Positions 14,234-26,173 of a stretch of 64,000 nucleotides of DNA are shown one piece after another. Position 1 is the first letter of the stretch; each line of letters opens with the position of its first letter. The notes under the pieces were generated by a model. That model worked only from the letters and a program-made list of their open reading frames with translations, made no database searches and was not told the origin of the DNA. The stretch is from NCBI GenBank assembly GCA_024529925.1, contig JAFEUB010001053.1, positions 1 through 64,000 on the forward strand, given 5' to 3'. The stretch comes from Ophthalmolycus amberensis. Its lineage: Eukaryota; Chordata; Actinopteri; Perciformes; Zoarcidae. The position numbers were made by a program, and so were the translations under genes.

Positions 14234-14716
14234 CCTGAGAGAGGGAAAGAGGAGAGAGAGGGCCAAAGAGGAAGCCAATGGGGGGAGAGGAGGAGGAAGA
14301 GGGCATGAGAAGAGGTCAGAACTCCCCCCACCACACACACACACACACACTGAAAAAAAAAAAAGACAGGAGGCAGAAGAGCACAGCAAACACAACATAT
14401 TGCTTTTCAAACAACCAGAAACAACGTAAAAGTCGAGCAGGCAAAGGTCAAAGGAAAAAATGACAACCTGGAGAACAGAATTGACCTGAGAAAAGTATTC
14501 TTCCAGCACAGACACACATTATGTGGGTAGAGCTAACTCGCCCGCGGCACCACGACAGTATGCTACCAGCATCCCTTTATGCCTATTAGTATCACATTAG
14601 GATTAACTCCTCCAATCTCCCTCTGGCAGCAGACAATTACAAGAAAGTGGACTTTATGAGTCATGACGGGTCACAAGGAAACATGAGGCTCAGCTCAGAA
14701 ACGATCATTTGTGGGT

Positions 14717-14999
14717 TAGGGCTGCGACTAATCAATATTTTCATCATAGATCGTTCTGTTAATTATTTTCTTGATTCATCGTTTGTATATAAAATGTCAA
14801 AGAATTGTGGAAATCACATAACTTTCCCCAAAGTCGTCCGTAAATTGCTTTGTTCGACCTACCTTCAGAAACTAAATGATACTCTGTTACCTTTTATGAT
14901 ATCAGCTGGAACGAGTGAACAGTACATATAACTGAAACGATCAATTATCAAATAGCTGCTAATACATTTTCTGTTGATCAACGAATTGTTTCAGCTCTA
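14717..14999. mobile_element. hAT-like MITE (283 bp)
   Basis: The left end TAGGGCTGCGACTAATC and the reverse-complemented right end TAGAGCTGAAACAATTC form imperfect inverted repeats. The flanking octamers TTGTGGGT and TTGTGTTT match at 6 of 8 positions, consistent with the 8-bp target duplication of hAT elements. The interior matches my memory of a very common teleost palindromic repeat (GGGCTGCAACTAA...TTAATCGATTA...GTTGCAGCTCTA). It is clearly diverged from that consensus, so this is an old copy in the region upstream of the TAFA4 start exon. Confidence 0.6.
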
Positions 15000-15347
15000 T
15001 TGTGTTTTGGAAGTTGTAATCAATCATTTAAGTTATTTTTCAAGCAGAATTGCTGGTTCTAGGTCCTAAAATGTGAATATTTATATTCATTTATATCCAT
15101 GCAAATCCTCTATATTTGGGTTTTTAAACTGTTGGTTGGACAAAACAAGCAATTTGAAGATGTCAACTTGACTTTTGGGAACTTGAGGCAAGCATTTTTT
15201 TTAAATAATTTTCTGACATTTCATAAACTAAACAATGAACAGTTTCAGAAAAAGAAGGACCTAAAATTAAAATAATAATTAAATAATTAAAAGTTGCAGC
15301 AGTAGATGTTTGTTCTTGTGTGCATCTGCGCAGGATGCCGTCTCACC

Positions 15348-15398
15348 TGTTGGTTGTCTCTGTCTTCTCTGATCTGTCTTCCACTCAGTAGATCCTCT
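15348..15398 (-). other. candidate 5' UTR exon of TAFA4
   Basis: On the minus strand a pyrimidine-rich stretch ending in TCCTTAG is followed by about 50 bases and then a good donor (AACAG|GTGAGA). It lies about 1.1 kb upstream of the TAFA4 start exon, which itself begins with an acceptor and therefore needs an upstream untranslated exon. It contains no long ORF. This is inference from splice signals only, and other upstream exons, including one in the CpG-rich block at 29-30 kb, are equally possible. Confidence 0.22.
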
Positions 15399-15595
15399 AA
15401 GGACAGGGTGCACAGGCCATGGCTGCATTCACTCGCACCTTAGCCCCCCTCCTGCTCTTCCTCCTGCTTCTCCTCTTCTTCACCTCAAACAGAAGAAGCC
15501 CCTGGAGAGAGGAGGTACAAAGACACTCGGTCAGAGAGGCCAGTCTGCCCTGGGGTTCCTCAGTGGCCTCCAATGGCCTTGTATGAAGGTCTATA

Positions 15596-15616
15596 CACAC
15601 ATACACACATGCACAG

Positions 15617-15653
<37 letters not shown>

Positions 15654-15956
15654 GTAGAGATGTGAAGGCCTAGATTCTGTAAGATCCATTGTTTACAATC
15701 GGTTCACCTACCCTCAGGCTGAATGTGATCCTCACTCTAGATCACTCGCACTCATACACACACATGCTCCCTCGTTCTCTGTCATGAGCACACACACACA
15801 CACACGGATGGACACACTAAAACAATGTTTATAACACAATAAAACTTAAATTGATTCCAAAATGGGTGTACATGAGGAAAAACTTGCAGAAAAGCTTCAT
15901 AGTTGAAACCTTAACCGGCAGCAAATCAGATGTTTAAACAAGCCGTATACACAAGT

Positions 15957-15995
<39 letters not shown>

Positions 15996-16120
15996 GAGTA
16001 CATTTGCACAGTGTTTGCCAGGTAAATTAAAACAGTGTCGGAGGACAGCAGGAGAGACTCTCCCTAATTACAGCTGAGTGACAGCTTCTGATGCGTGTGC
16101 ACTTCTCACTCTCTTTCATG

Positions 16121-16156
<36 letters not shown>
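15596..16156. repeat. cluster of (CA)n microsatellites
   Basis: Four CA tracts (about 15618-15651, 15787-15805, 15958-15991 and 16126-16155) lie within 560 bp upstream of the TAFA4 start exon. No other structure was seen between them. Confidence 0.9.
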
Positions 16157-16158
<2 letters not shown>

Positions 16159-16765
16159 GAGTAAATTACCATGCCGCCGCCGAGTATGTCAACACACCTC
16201 TCTTTACAAAAGGACTAACTCCGCAAACTAAATCAAAGACAACAGATTCACATTAATAACTAAATGTTCTCCTCTTGGAACCTTCATTATTCACCATGAC
16301 TCATTGATATGCAGCTCAGTCTGCTGCAATGCTTAGAAACTTCCTGGGAATGTGTCAGCTTCATCCAAGCCTGATACCTCTGCTGAGCCATCAGTGTAGT
16401 GCCACTGCCCCCTGGTGGGCAGAAAACTAACAGCATAACTGTACAAACATCTGCATCATATATTATGTTGTGTTGCACAGACACACACAGCAAAAAGTAA
16501 GGGATGTGTTTGTTTGTGTATTCTGGAATCCTGCAGAGGAAGGAATAATATTTGTATTATTTGTGCATATAGAATGCATATGCATAATGTATACCCGTGT
16601 GTGTTTCATTCCAGTACAGTATGTGAAAGTATGCAAGGTGCATGTGCTGTGTGTGCAGTATTGGCATGCTGCATGGCAGCACTGTAGCGAATTTCTTATT
16701 CTCTTTTTAGGATGGACCATGGCACGCATTTTTATCAGCTTTGTTCTGTGATGCACTCATTAAAA

Positions 16766-16840
16766 GAGCACAATAGTGCATGTGTGTGTGCATGTGTGTG
16801 CATGTGTGTGTGTGTGTGTGTGTCTGCGTGTGTGTATGTG
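16766..16840. repeat. (TG)n-rich microsatellite
   Basis: Interrupted TG tract with CATG and TCTGCG interruptions. Confidence 0.85.
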
Positions 16841-17984
16841 CGGTCTCCAGATGCAGCTCAGTCTCGTTGGGACTTCAGGGACAAAACCTTTCATCAGTCA
16901 CAGCGGCGCTGTCACCTCTACTGGGTCTCACACATACAAACATAGTGATACATAGTGAAACATAGTGGTTTAAAAAGACAAACAACAACAAAACAATCAT
17001 GCTGATGTGCATGAATATCAAACACAATCTCACACTAAACATTCATGTTACCAAGAAGTCTCAAGTGTCCCTGGGAGCATTCTGTTGAAGGAAGCAGAGG
17101 TGTGTGTATGTGTGGGGGGGGGCTCAGCTGGTCATCACTGCTGTGAGGAGTCGTTGGATTTGGCAGCAGTAGGGACAGCCGCACACACACACACGCACAA
17201 ACATTAACAAACAGATCACAGACATGCTCAAGATTATCTGAGAACATCAAGTCTCGCTCTTTCTAAAATGATCCCTCCTGCTATATAACCCAGTCACCAC
17301 CTCATCTCTCCCTCTCTCCCCCTCTCTCGCCTCTCTCTCTCTCTCTCTCTCTGTGGGCTGAAGGGCTGATTTGTGTCATTCCTTGGAGTAATCACACAGG
17401 AGTGACACGGGCGCTCATTGACATGCAATGAGACAATCCCACCTCGGCCACAAATATATCCGTGTGCCCTGCATCCAAACAGCATCATCTGCCAGCACCC
17501 TCCGAGTGCACATGCACGGTCACAAACATGCACGCAAAAACGTGAATTCGCAAAATGATACTTGTTCATAAAAGCTCTGTGACCTTATCCGTCACATCGG
17601 GAAACGTGTGTATGCTCTGCATCAAAAATAAAACTGTGAGACACTTCCTGCATGACGGGGAACGTGACTGACACTCTGCTGTTTGTCAGATTCCATCATT
17701 TGTCAGGACGGTACACGAAGTTCAGTTCAATAGGACTGAGCTTCTGTGAAGAATAGAAACAGCAACATTACCTGATAACCTCTGTGCCACCTGTTTAGTG
17801 TGCAGCGTCCGTCTCCGGGCTTTTGTTAATATCCCTGCTTTATCTTTCTTAAATCGATACGTTATCTCTAATTGGAATAATTGCATTTCCTTAAGTGCTG
17901 TTTATCAGACTTTGTTATTGAAATAAATAACAGGAATGATAAATGCATTATGTTTCAGATTGTGTGACAAGATGGTCTCGTCAT

Positions 17985-18260
17985 CAATCTATGATTGATT
18001 TAGCCTCACTAGCCGCCTCGGGATGATGATGTCGGTCATTGGGTCGATCCATTTAACACTTTGGGCCAGAGCAAGGTTTCTCCACAACTACTCGCCAAAT
18101 CAACATCATGTCTTCGGGTCAACGAGGACTTTGGTGACCTTTGATATTTTGTCTACTCGAGGTTGAAAAGAAAAAAAGGAAGACTACTGCCTGAAAATGT
18201 ATGATACTTTGGGTGATACCGTACCCGACAAAAAACGTTTTGGTGACTCTCTGAGCTTTC
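17985..18260. repeat. possible decayed dispersed repeat upstream of the TAFA4 start exon
   Basis: Phrases such as TTTCTCCACAACTACTCGCC, ACGAGGACTTTGGTGACC and GATATTTTGTCTACTCG resemble a dispersed teleost repeat usually containing CTCAACAACTATTGGATGG and GACTTTGGTGATCCC. The copy is strongly diverged. It contains no ORF. Confidence 0.25.
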
Positions 18261-19518
18261 TTATTGTCTCACATACACCAGTGTGAAGGCGAAATAACAA
18301 AATCTAAAGGAACAGGAAATAAATGACTCATTAACTGAGCATATTCATACTCACATTAGGATCAACTGTTTTACATTTCTAATGACTCTGTTGTCCTCTT
18401 CCTCTTGTGCCTCATTATTAAACTGTCTGTCACTGTGGGATGTAATCGACACCGTAGTGCTTTAGTCTTGGTAATTTATTTAGTCTCTCTCACACTCTCA
18501 TTTTGTGAGCGAGCTTTCAAGTACTGATATATTGGCTGGTTTATTCAATGAACCAATGGGAGCCTTTCATTAAATATCGGACATGTAACACATACTGCCT
18601 GCTGGGTCATGTTCTGAGGGAGAGTTCCACGAAAAACGTCTGAAAACCGGCAATTTAATTTCCTTTGTAAATTGAATGTATTTTTAGCAATTCAGTTCAG
18701 TAATGCTTTACATTACCTGACATTTCTTCTACTACCACAAGATAGATAACAGCAGTTAACTCTGACAATTAACTCTGTAAATGCTGATTTGGAGGCATTT
18801 TTGTACACAGACAAGATTAGTTTTAAGTGCTAAATATTACATAACTATTTGCATTAAATACAAAATGAAATAAAGCTAAATAAATGTATGGATCCTAAAA
18901 TCAGAAACAAGGTAAATCATATCATTTTTTGTCACATGGGCTTTGGGTTGAGCTCCAGTTTGCATGTGTGAAAAATAGAAAGGCATTGAGATTGGAGATC
19001 ACACAAGCATCACACCAGTATCTCAGTCTGCCGATTTTTCTGTGCCCGGACAGGCAAAAAGCATATCAGTGTAAAACAAAGTGCATGTCCCATAAGGCGG
19101 AGAGATATTGAAAATGAAACGGGCGAAAGCACAAAGCCCAATGGAATCTTACGTGAAGCGTTTCAGATTTCTGCCGATATGCTGAGTGTTAACATTTAGT
19201 TAGGGACGTGTAATGTTCTGCTGCCATATAATTGTCTGCCTCCGACTTTCAACCAGTACAGCATGCTTCTCCTCGCCTTTCCCTCTGAGTCGCTGGGCAG
19301 ATAGAACGGGTGTGTGCCATCCAAAACACTCTCACATACAGAGGCACAGAAAAACTTGAATTAACACACCAGTATGTATTCAGAAGCCAGAGCCTCATTT
19401 CTCTGTACACCCTTACGTTTAGCCACCACAACCCACTATTTTCCTGGTACTTGTTTAGTTCTCCTTATGTCTCTCGCTATGGCCCTCTAGCATCCATGCC
19501 TCCGTACATGCGGGTGTG

Positions 19519-19549
<31 letters not shown>

Positions 19550-20520
19550 ATTTCTCCCTTCTATTCTCTTTATCAGTGTGCAGATGAGAGTGTCTGCATT
19601 TTCCTCTCACACGGTTTTCTGGAGGACACCAGGTCAATAACCCCCAACTGTAATTTCTAATCATCCAACATTGTTTTCTTCTTCACGCATCACCAGGCAT
19701 GTTTGTGTGTGTGAAGTAGAAATCTTGGACATGTTGTGAGTCAGACACACGAAAGACACAACTAACCACAGTTGTACATCAACGTGGAAGTAGAACAAAT
19801 TATATGTAAGTTGGGAAATGTACAACATGTATTCTGAGACACACTGTATATATTTAAATAGCACATGAAGAGATTATACTAATACTTCTCACCACTTATG
19901 TACTGATAATACAGTCTAACACACGACAATATTTTGCATTATCATAGTTTTTGTTTCTGACAAACATATATAGGTTCGCCATATTTATTATAGGTTATTT
20001 TTTTTTAGATAGGAAAAGGTCAGAAGTCATCGGAGGGACACATAATAACATTGCACCTGTTTATTGCATTCCCCCCCCCCCGTATTGTTTCCTCCAATAA
20101 ACCAACAAGCAATAAAGTGGAGGACCCTCTGTTTGGTGAAATGGTCAGGTGGGGAGACAGAGAGGAGAGAAAGTTGTGAGTGGAAGTCGGACTTCAGGGC
20201 CATTACCTGAGTCTGGTATTGACTGCAGAGTTCAGAGAACGGCCTTGGCACTAAGGTACACTCTAAACCCGAATTTATTTCAAATTAAACTTTTCAGTAG
20301 TCATTGCTTATACTTGCGTGTTTTGTAAAACAACTGTGTCATTACTAAATCTATTTAGTAGTTTGCACTAATCAACTGAAATATTGAGTGCAATGATCAT
20401 GTTTAGCAGAGATAACTTGGTAGGTTACGTTTCTGTAAGGGGGGGAGGGAGGGGCCCGTTTGAATTTCACTCGATTCAGCATTAGTGCCGTGTGCAGCGC
20501 AGTGACGAGCCCAGAGGAGT

Positions 20521-21115
20521 ATGCTCGTCCTGCATCCGAGCGCGACACCTATCCTGGCTTTGACGGAGCTGCGGGACTTCTGCAACAACTTTGAACCAAG
20601 TGGAATGGTGAGTGTGTACTCTCACCATATTGACTGTAACGTTAGATATCATTCTGGGAGCATTTATTTCAACAAGTAAGCTAAACGCTAACGTTAGCTG
20701 AGTGTTAGCATGCTAACGATTTTCTGTGGGTCATTTATAACTTTAACATGTGTGCTGTGTTTTAAGCTAGCTGACGATAACGTTACGTTAGCTTTTCAAA
20801 ATGGTGCTTGGTTCGGTTGCACAGGAGTTATTTATTGCATTTATAGCAGTAACTTAGCTAGCTTCTCAAGGCACGAGGTCATTAGTTGGTTATTAGCAGA
20901 GGCTGGGTAACGTTTTGCAGTGGAGTTAATGTTACTGGAACTGGGTTGTTGAACTGAAAGTTGAGCCAATAGTTTTCTTCTTGTTTTCACAGGTTCTTGT
21001 GAAGATGCAATGGAAGTGTACATATTGTGAGTTCATAAGTCGACTCAGGTCGCCCCCGGATCGCGCACCGTTAAACAGCGGAGTCACTGCGGACACCGGG
21101 GTATCCGCACATTAA
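20521..21115 (+). CDS. hypothetical two-exon small protein within the TIR element
   Basis: ATG at 20521 opens 29 codons (MLVLHPSATPILALTELRDF, then CNNFEPSGM) ending at a strong donor AATG|GTGAGT (exon 20521-20607). A TTGTTTTCACAG acceptor starts exon 20993-21115, which reads VLVKMQWKCTYCEFISRLRS and stops 20 codons later, giving 69 residues in all. The CxxC-containing MQWKCTYCEFISRL block resembles the N-terminal zinc-finger leader I recall from the many teleost DUF4806-type proteins, but the second half of the finger (histidines) is absent. It could be the 5' part of the same transcript as the DUF4806 exons, with a premature stop. Function unknown. Confidence 0.35.
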
Positions 21116-21390
21116 ACGCGCCTTTTTCCCCCGTTCAAATACTGCAGGCAGGTAACAGGCATCCTACCATTAGGACCCAGGCAACAGGGGGCATACAATG
21201 GGGTGGGAGGTTCACCTTTCCTCCTGAACTCAGACAAACCTGAGAGAGCAACTGATCTACCTCGAGGCCAGCCTTTGTTTGGTAAGTTCTCTTTCCTTTT
21301 TAAAATATGTTTAAAAGCATGATCTTAAGAGTGAAATTGTAGAAAAAACATTCTGTAAAGTGTTAACAGTACTTTTTTGATCCATTTTAG

Positions 21391-21970
21391 ATTTCCTCCC
21401 TGGCAACCATCGGAGGACATGACACAAAACGGGTTACATGGAACATCCTTGCCCGCATGTTCAACGGTGATGTTGGGAAGAGAATGAACTGGAAAGGGAT
21501 AAATGGGAAAAAGTCCTTCAGCCAGATGGAGTCGAAGACTTTGCTCCTGCGTAAGTACCGGTTACTAATATTTAATGAAAACAATTTGAAGTCACCCAGA
21601 GGTCTTAGGTCGTGTTCAAACTTACAAATTCTCTTTGCAACTTCAACTTCATTCTCTGCTCAGGTAGATATTACTCGACTATATCTTCACATAATAGTTA
21701 TGATATATTAGCTCTGAATATAGCATAGCAAACCTTTACATGCCAGACAGCCACTAGCTTTTAGACTGCATGTCTGCTATATGTTCCACTGAGGGCTCAT
21801 GGGATTTTGTATGATCTGCTTGTGATTACAGATGCCGTCGAAAGAATCATGTCTCACGTGCCGCCACAGATGATGAGTGTGAAACAGCAATGAGGTGGTT
21901 CAACCTGGCAGCAGACAGGGGAAGCTCCAGGAGGCGTGCCACAGTCAGCATCCCTACTGAACAAGCCTAA
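21391..21970 (+). pseudogene. DUF4806-like domain gene remnant, frameshifted
   Basis: Exon 21391-21550, bounded by TTTTAG and C|GTAAGT, encodes ISSLATIGGHDTKRVTWNIL, then ARMFNGDVGKRMNWKGINGK and KSFSQMESKTLLL, the fold typical of DUF4806. The next exon starts at 21832 after GATTACAG. In the spliced frame it stops at 21891 after HAVERIMSHVPPQ. One base shifted it reads ATDDECETAMRWFNLAADRG, then SSRRRATVSIPTEQA with stop at 21968, which is the expected domain end. A one-base indel between 21832 and 21864 therefore breaks the gene. The upstream exon around 21150-21280 also does not join in phase. The biological role of DUF4806 is unknown. Confidence 0.6.
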
Positions 21971-24900
21971 ACATGTATGTGTTATACATGTGATACATGC
22001 GATGTTTTAAAATCCTGTTTTTGATACTATTCATTGCAGAGTTTGCTGTCTGTTTAGGTCTTATATGCAGAGACACCTTAACTGTGGGGTCTGCTAGCCC
22101 CTCCAAACCAAGCCTCACATGGTTTTAATCCCCCTTTGTCACCAAAGACTCTCAGGAAATGTTTAACGACTAAGATACTTATTTTGAATTATGTTATAAG
22201 TTTATGTTGAATGAGGAGTAGGAATGTTCCACCACTTGTGTTTTACAGCGTATGCTCAGGACTGCATATTGGTGTTCAGTTGTTTCGATATGTTTAACCC
22301 AGTTCCTCTGTCCTTATCCAGTCAAGTTGAAATGTCTGCATGTGAATAGTCATTCACATGGCACAGTTACTGTGTAATGCATTCCTTGTTGGAATTTTTT
22401 TCAGTGTTAAGTTACTACTTATTACATTGATCTACTAAGTTACAATACAATGTTTTGATAAAATAAAAGTCATTGGAACAATAAAATGTATTGTTGAATT
22501 TCTTTCCTTTACAGTTTTCTTGAAACAATGCATTCAATCTCAAAATCAAATACTATAATTCATTTTATTAAACATAGTCATTACTTAAATAAACTAATGG
22601 TCTTAAGTAGCAATAAATAATGTTATATTAGTAATTTGTTCATATATGCTTATGTATGTTGAAATTAAAATAGTTACTTCATTAAACTTAGATTAAAGAA
22701 AAAATGAGTCAAGTGAACTAATGATTTTTAGTAAAGATTACTAATGTGGGCTTAAATTTGTCTACTGCATTCATTAAGGTTCTATGTTAACACCACTAGA
22801 TCTGTTTAGTTCCTCCATTTGTAAAAACTTAATTGGTTTGAGGCAACGGGTTTCCACGCGGTTTTCTAGTAAAGTCAACTAGTTCGGGCTAAGAGTGTAC
22901 CATTACAGCTCAATTGATCGGCCTGCACTTAAATCCAAATCCCACCTTGTTGCACAAGCCGTCCGATGAGGATCCGTTGACCACGGAATATATGCGTGTT
23001 TGTGTGCGTGTTTGCAAAAGTGCTCAGAAGATGTTGTTGTTTTTCAGAGGTTGCTCTTTGCCCCCCTTTCTCTCCCAACTTGTTTTCATCTTTTTCTCAG
23101 AACTCACTCCCTCTCTCTCTCTCTCTCTTATTCATTCACTCTCTCCCCCCTTCCCCTGGAGTATTTGTTTCATAGTTTCGCTGAATGTACCCGTCGCATT
23201 CACACATTTGCTAGCAAGTCTTATTAAAGTCTTTTAACATCCTCTTCCACTAAAGCAGACGAGGGGGAGAGGCAGATGTAGGCTGTTAGTTGTTTTACGG
23301 AAGGGGAGAAAAGCACAGACGCTAACAGGCTTATAAACATTAGCTCGCCAATACAACAAGTCTGCGGCCATGGCCCGGTCCCTGGTTTCCTCTTTACAAG
23401 TCAGTCGTTTAAAAACCCAGACAGCCAGCATTGGGTGGCATAGATCAGAGCAACCCTCCTCAGAGCCGCTGACAGACGGAGGAAGGCCCTGCACTGTAAA
23501 TCCGGCGCACTCTAATAAAGCAATAAAAGGCCATTAAAAGTCAGTGTCCCTCAGCACTGGAAGATGGATGGAAAGGTGGAACGTAAAGGAGACACTTTTA
23601 GACGGCTGAACACACCCACACACACTTTGGCAGGTTTTCTTCCCTTCTCCGCTCAGACAAACTAGGTATCTGCAATATTGATGCCTTTCTCCTGTTGTTA
23701 CTCCTCTTTTATCCGTGCTGGCTGCAGCTCGCTTTTGCGACAAAAAAAAAACAAGAAGAAGAAAAGTAAACACTGTGATTTAGAAAAGTGCAGTGCAATC
23801 TCTATGTACTTCTCTGTTCACCCAGTAAGCTCTCTGTTTACACCACTGATCTGCCTTCCTCCCTGCGAGGTCTACTGCAACGTTTCCCTCTACAGTGATT
23901 TCATACCACTCCACATTTTATACACACTATCATGCACAAATGCAAATGTGAAGTTGCCTCTCACATCCTGGCTTGCCTATTTATTTATTTTACCTTTACC
24001 AAAGAAGCAATATCAGACATTCTTGGGACTGGGATTGTAATTATTTACTGGAACAAATAATGCAAAATTACGTTTGTAACAGGAAGGACAATTTTCCAGT
24101 CATGGGAAACTCTTTTGTGCTTCTTTCCCTTCTCTTTATTTTCCCTCTTGTCATTCTTTCACTACGAGACTCTGTTTTTTTCAATAGTTCTCACACTGTC
24201 CCCCAAGTTGTTCTTCCCTTCCCAACCTGTACAGGAATCAAAAGGAGGAGAGGTATAGAGAAGAGTATAGTTGTGAACCCCAGAGGGGCAGGAGGGACAA
24301 AGCACAACTTAGCCAAGTAATAAAACATGGTTTCAACACACCCAGCCAAGGCTCCTTGCTCCTGTTTGTACAAAGAATAAGAAAAAGATAAGCTGTGTGT
24401 GTCTCTGTGGCAGTGTATTCCCAGCCCCGACTGGACACTTCCTCTGTGGCTACTGGTATCTGATGGCGGCTCGGAGCCAAACAAAAGCCGTCCGAGGCCC
24501 TGACAGTGAGTCTCCCGAGCAGCGGCCATTCATTGTGCTTTGTGCCCAAATTATGATTAATGGAAAATAAACAACCTTGATGTGAAGCCTGCTTTGATTT
24601 TCTATGAGCCCCGGCAGCGCTGTAGTTGTAGCTACTCCTCTGGCCAAGAGAACAGCACTGGACAAACACTCAACTCTCGGCCTCACGGTGCTTTCACACA
24701 ACAGCTTGAAATTATTGGACACACAGACAAAGAAGCTGCTTTCACAACCTCTCCTCCTCTCACACAAACTCTCTCGCGCATCATCTCTGCACATCCGTAT
24801 ACGCTCACAAACTCATGTATGCACACAAACCGACATCTTGATGATATCTTGTCCCCTCTGCCGCTAATGACCAGCTTGCGCGTAATTATATTAATTAATC

Positions 24901-25264
24901 GGCCAGCCAAAGAAAAGGGAGAGCTTGATACGAGTCGAAAGGAGAACGAGAGAGAAAAAGAAGGGAACGGAACAAAGCTACAGACGAAAGGAGTCGGAGA
25001 GTGGTCAGAGTGGCAAACGGCAGAGAAGGAGGGAGGAAAGGAGGGAGAGAGAGGTCGGGAGAATAGAGTGCGGAGAGTGCGAGAGAGAGGTAAAGATAGA
25101 GAGCGGGGAGGGAGAGGAAGCCTGATCAATTGTTCATTTTACAAAGTCACTGAGACGTGTCAGCAGTGTCAATAAGTGAATTAATTTGTCTGTGGGTCTC
25201 CGGAGCATGACACCATATCACTCTGCTCCCCTGAGACAAGCAGGGCCTCTAACCCTCTCTCTGT

Positions 25265-25266
<2 letters not shown>

Positions 25267-25331
<65 letters not shown>
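25267..25331. repeat. long (CA)n microsatellite
   Basis: About 32 uninterrupted CA units, the longest dinucleotide tract in the window. Such alternating purine-pyrimidine DNA is prone to length change and Z-form. Confidence 0.97.
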
Positions 25332-25749
25332 CAATTCAGGATCATATACGGATATCAGGAACAGCTGACACAAAACCATTCTCAAACAAATGTTCCCATG
25401 CTTGTAGATGCATATTCTCACCCCAAGCACAACCTTTTTTTATCATTTGGAAGAATATTGCAGTGGCTTACATTAATTTCCAGGAGACTTACCGGCCCTT
25501 ATTCATAACCACGGCATGCCTAAACCTAAGATAACCCGAAAGAAAAAAAAGTCTGAACCCAAACGTGTGGATTTTCCTTGTGGGGACCAGCGTTTTTGTT
25601 TCCAAAGTGGAGGTGAGTCTCTCCGTAACGTGACTATGAAGAGATTTTTATCCCCGCACTGTACAAGAACATATATGAATTTAGGAATCTAATTCACCTT
25701 CAACTACATGAATTAAAATCCAATTGAAATATATTACTTGATAGCAATA

Positions 25750-25751
<2 letters not shown>

Positions 25752-25787
<36 letters not shown>

Positions 25788-25968
25788 AGTAATTCATCCT
25801 CATCCGAGCAGCCATCCCCAAGGGAGGCAATTGTCCGCTGGTGACTGACATCAGTCAGCCACCAAGAGGGACCCTCGACCACTGGCTGCCAGCTGTTTTC
25901 ATTACAGAGCCATCACCTCTAGCACACACACACACACACAGAGAGAGACACACACACACACACACATA
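25752..25968. repeat. two (CA)n microsatellites
   Basis: Tracts at about 25752-25783 and 25923-25968, the second interrupted by GAGAGAGA. Confidence 0.9.
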
Positions 25969-26159
25969 AACTGTGTGCACTGACATACACAATGACACAC
26001 ACTCACTCACTCCTCTGACAGATTCCCTCTCAGTCCTGACTACCCATTCAATCCAACTCAGCTAACACCCACATTAGGCCCTGACTTCCTGTATTTCCCT
26101 CTCAGTTGTTTTCTATCTCCCCCCCCCTCCCCCTCCTTTCATGGCCCACAGGGTTGAAC

Positions 26160-26173
26160 CCCCCCCCCCCCCC
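26160..26173. repeat. poly(C) run
   Basis: Fourteen consecutive C bases. Other C or G homopolymers of similar size occur near 28587-28600, 33449-33460 and 33979-33993, all in noncoding DNA. Confidence 0.95.

Larger units (their letters stand above)
20255..22901 (+). mobile_element. 2.65-kb terminal-inverted-repeat element carrying a DUF4806-like gene
   Basis: The left end reads GGTACACTCTAAACCCGAA and the reverse complement of the right end reads GGTACACTCTTAGCCCGAA, 17 of 19 identical. A target-site duplication is not clear: the left flank ends CACTAA and the right flank starts ATTACA. Inside are a small spliced plus-strand gene (20.5-21.1 kb) and a DUF4806-like segment (21.39-21.97 kb), then about 900 bp of AT-rich sequence with repeated TTAGTAA/ACTTAG-type words. 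No transposase was recognised, so this is a non-autonomous or unassigned DNA element. Its terminal sequence does not let me name a superfamily. Confidence 0.6.

Noticed and set aside
14079..14429. Plus-strand ORF of 116 codons over the TAFA4 start exon
   Set aside because: It is antisense to the signal-peptide exon and the polypurine side of its splice acceptor, with no homology.
20993..21115. Complete C2H2 zinc finger in the second exon of the element's small gene
   Set aside because: Only the CxxC half is present and no suitably spaced histidines follow before the stop.
24582..25175. Plus-strand ORF of 197 codons
   Set aside because: It runs over purine-rich, low-complexity DNA (EKEGNGTKLQ, GGKEGERGRE type composition), has no splice context or domain and overlaps a similar antisense frame. 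It is composition-driven.
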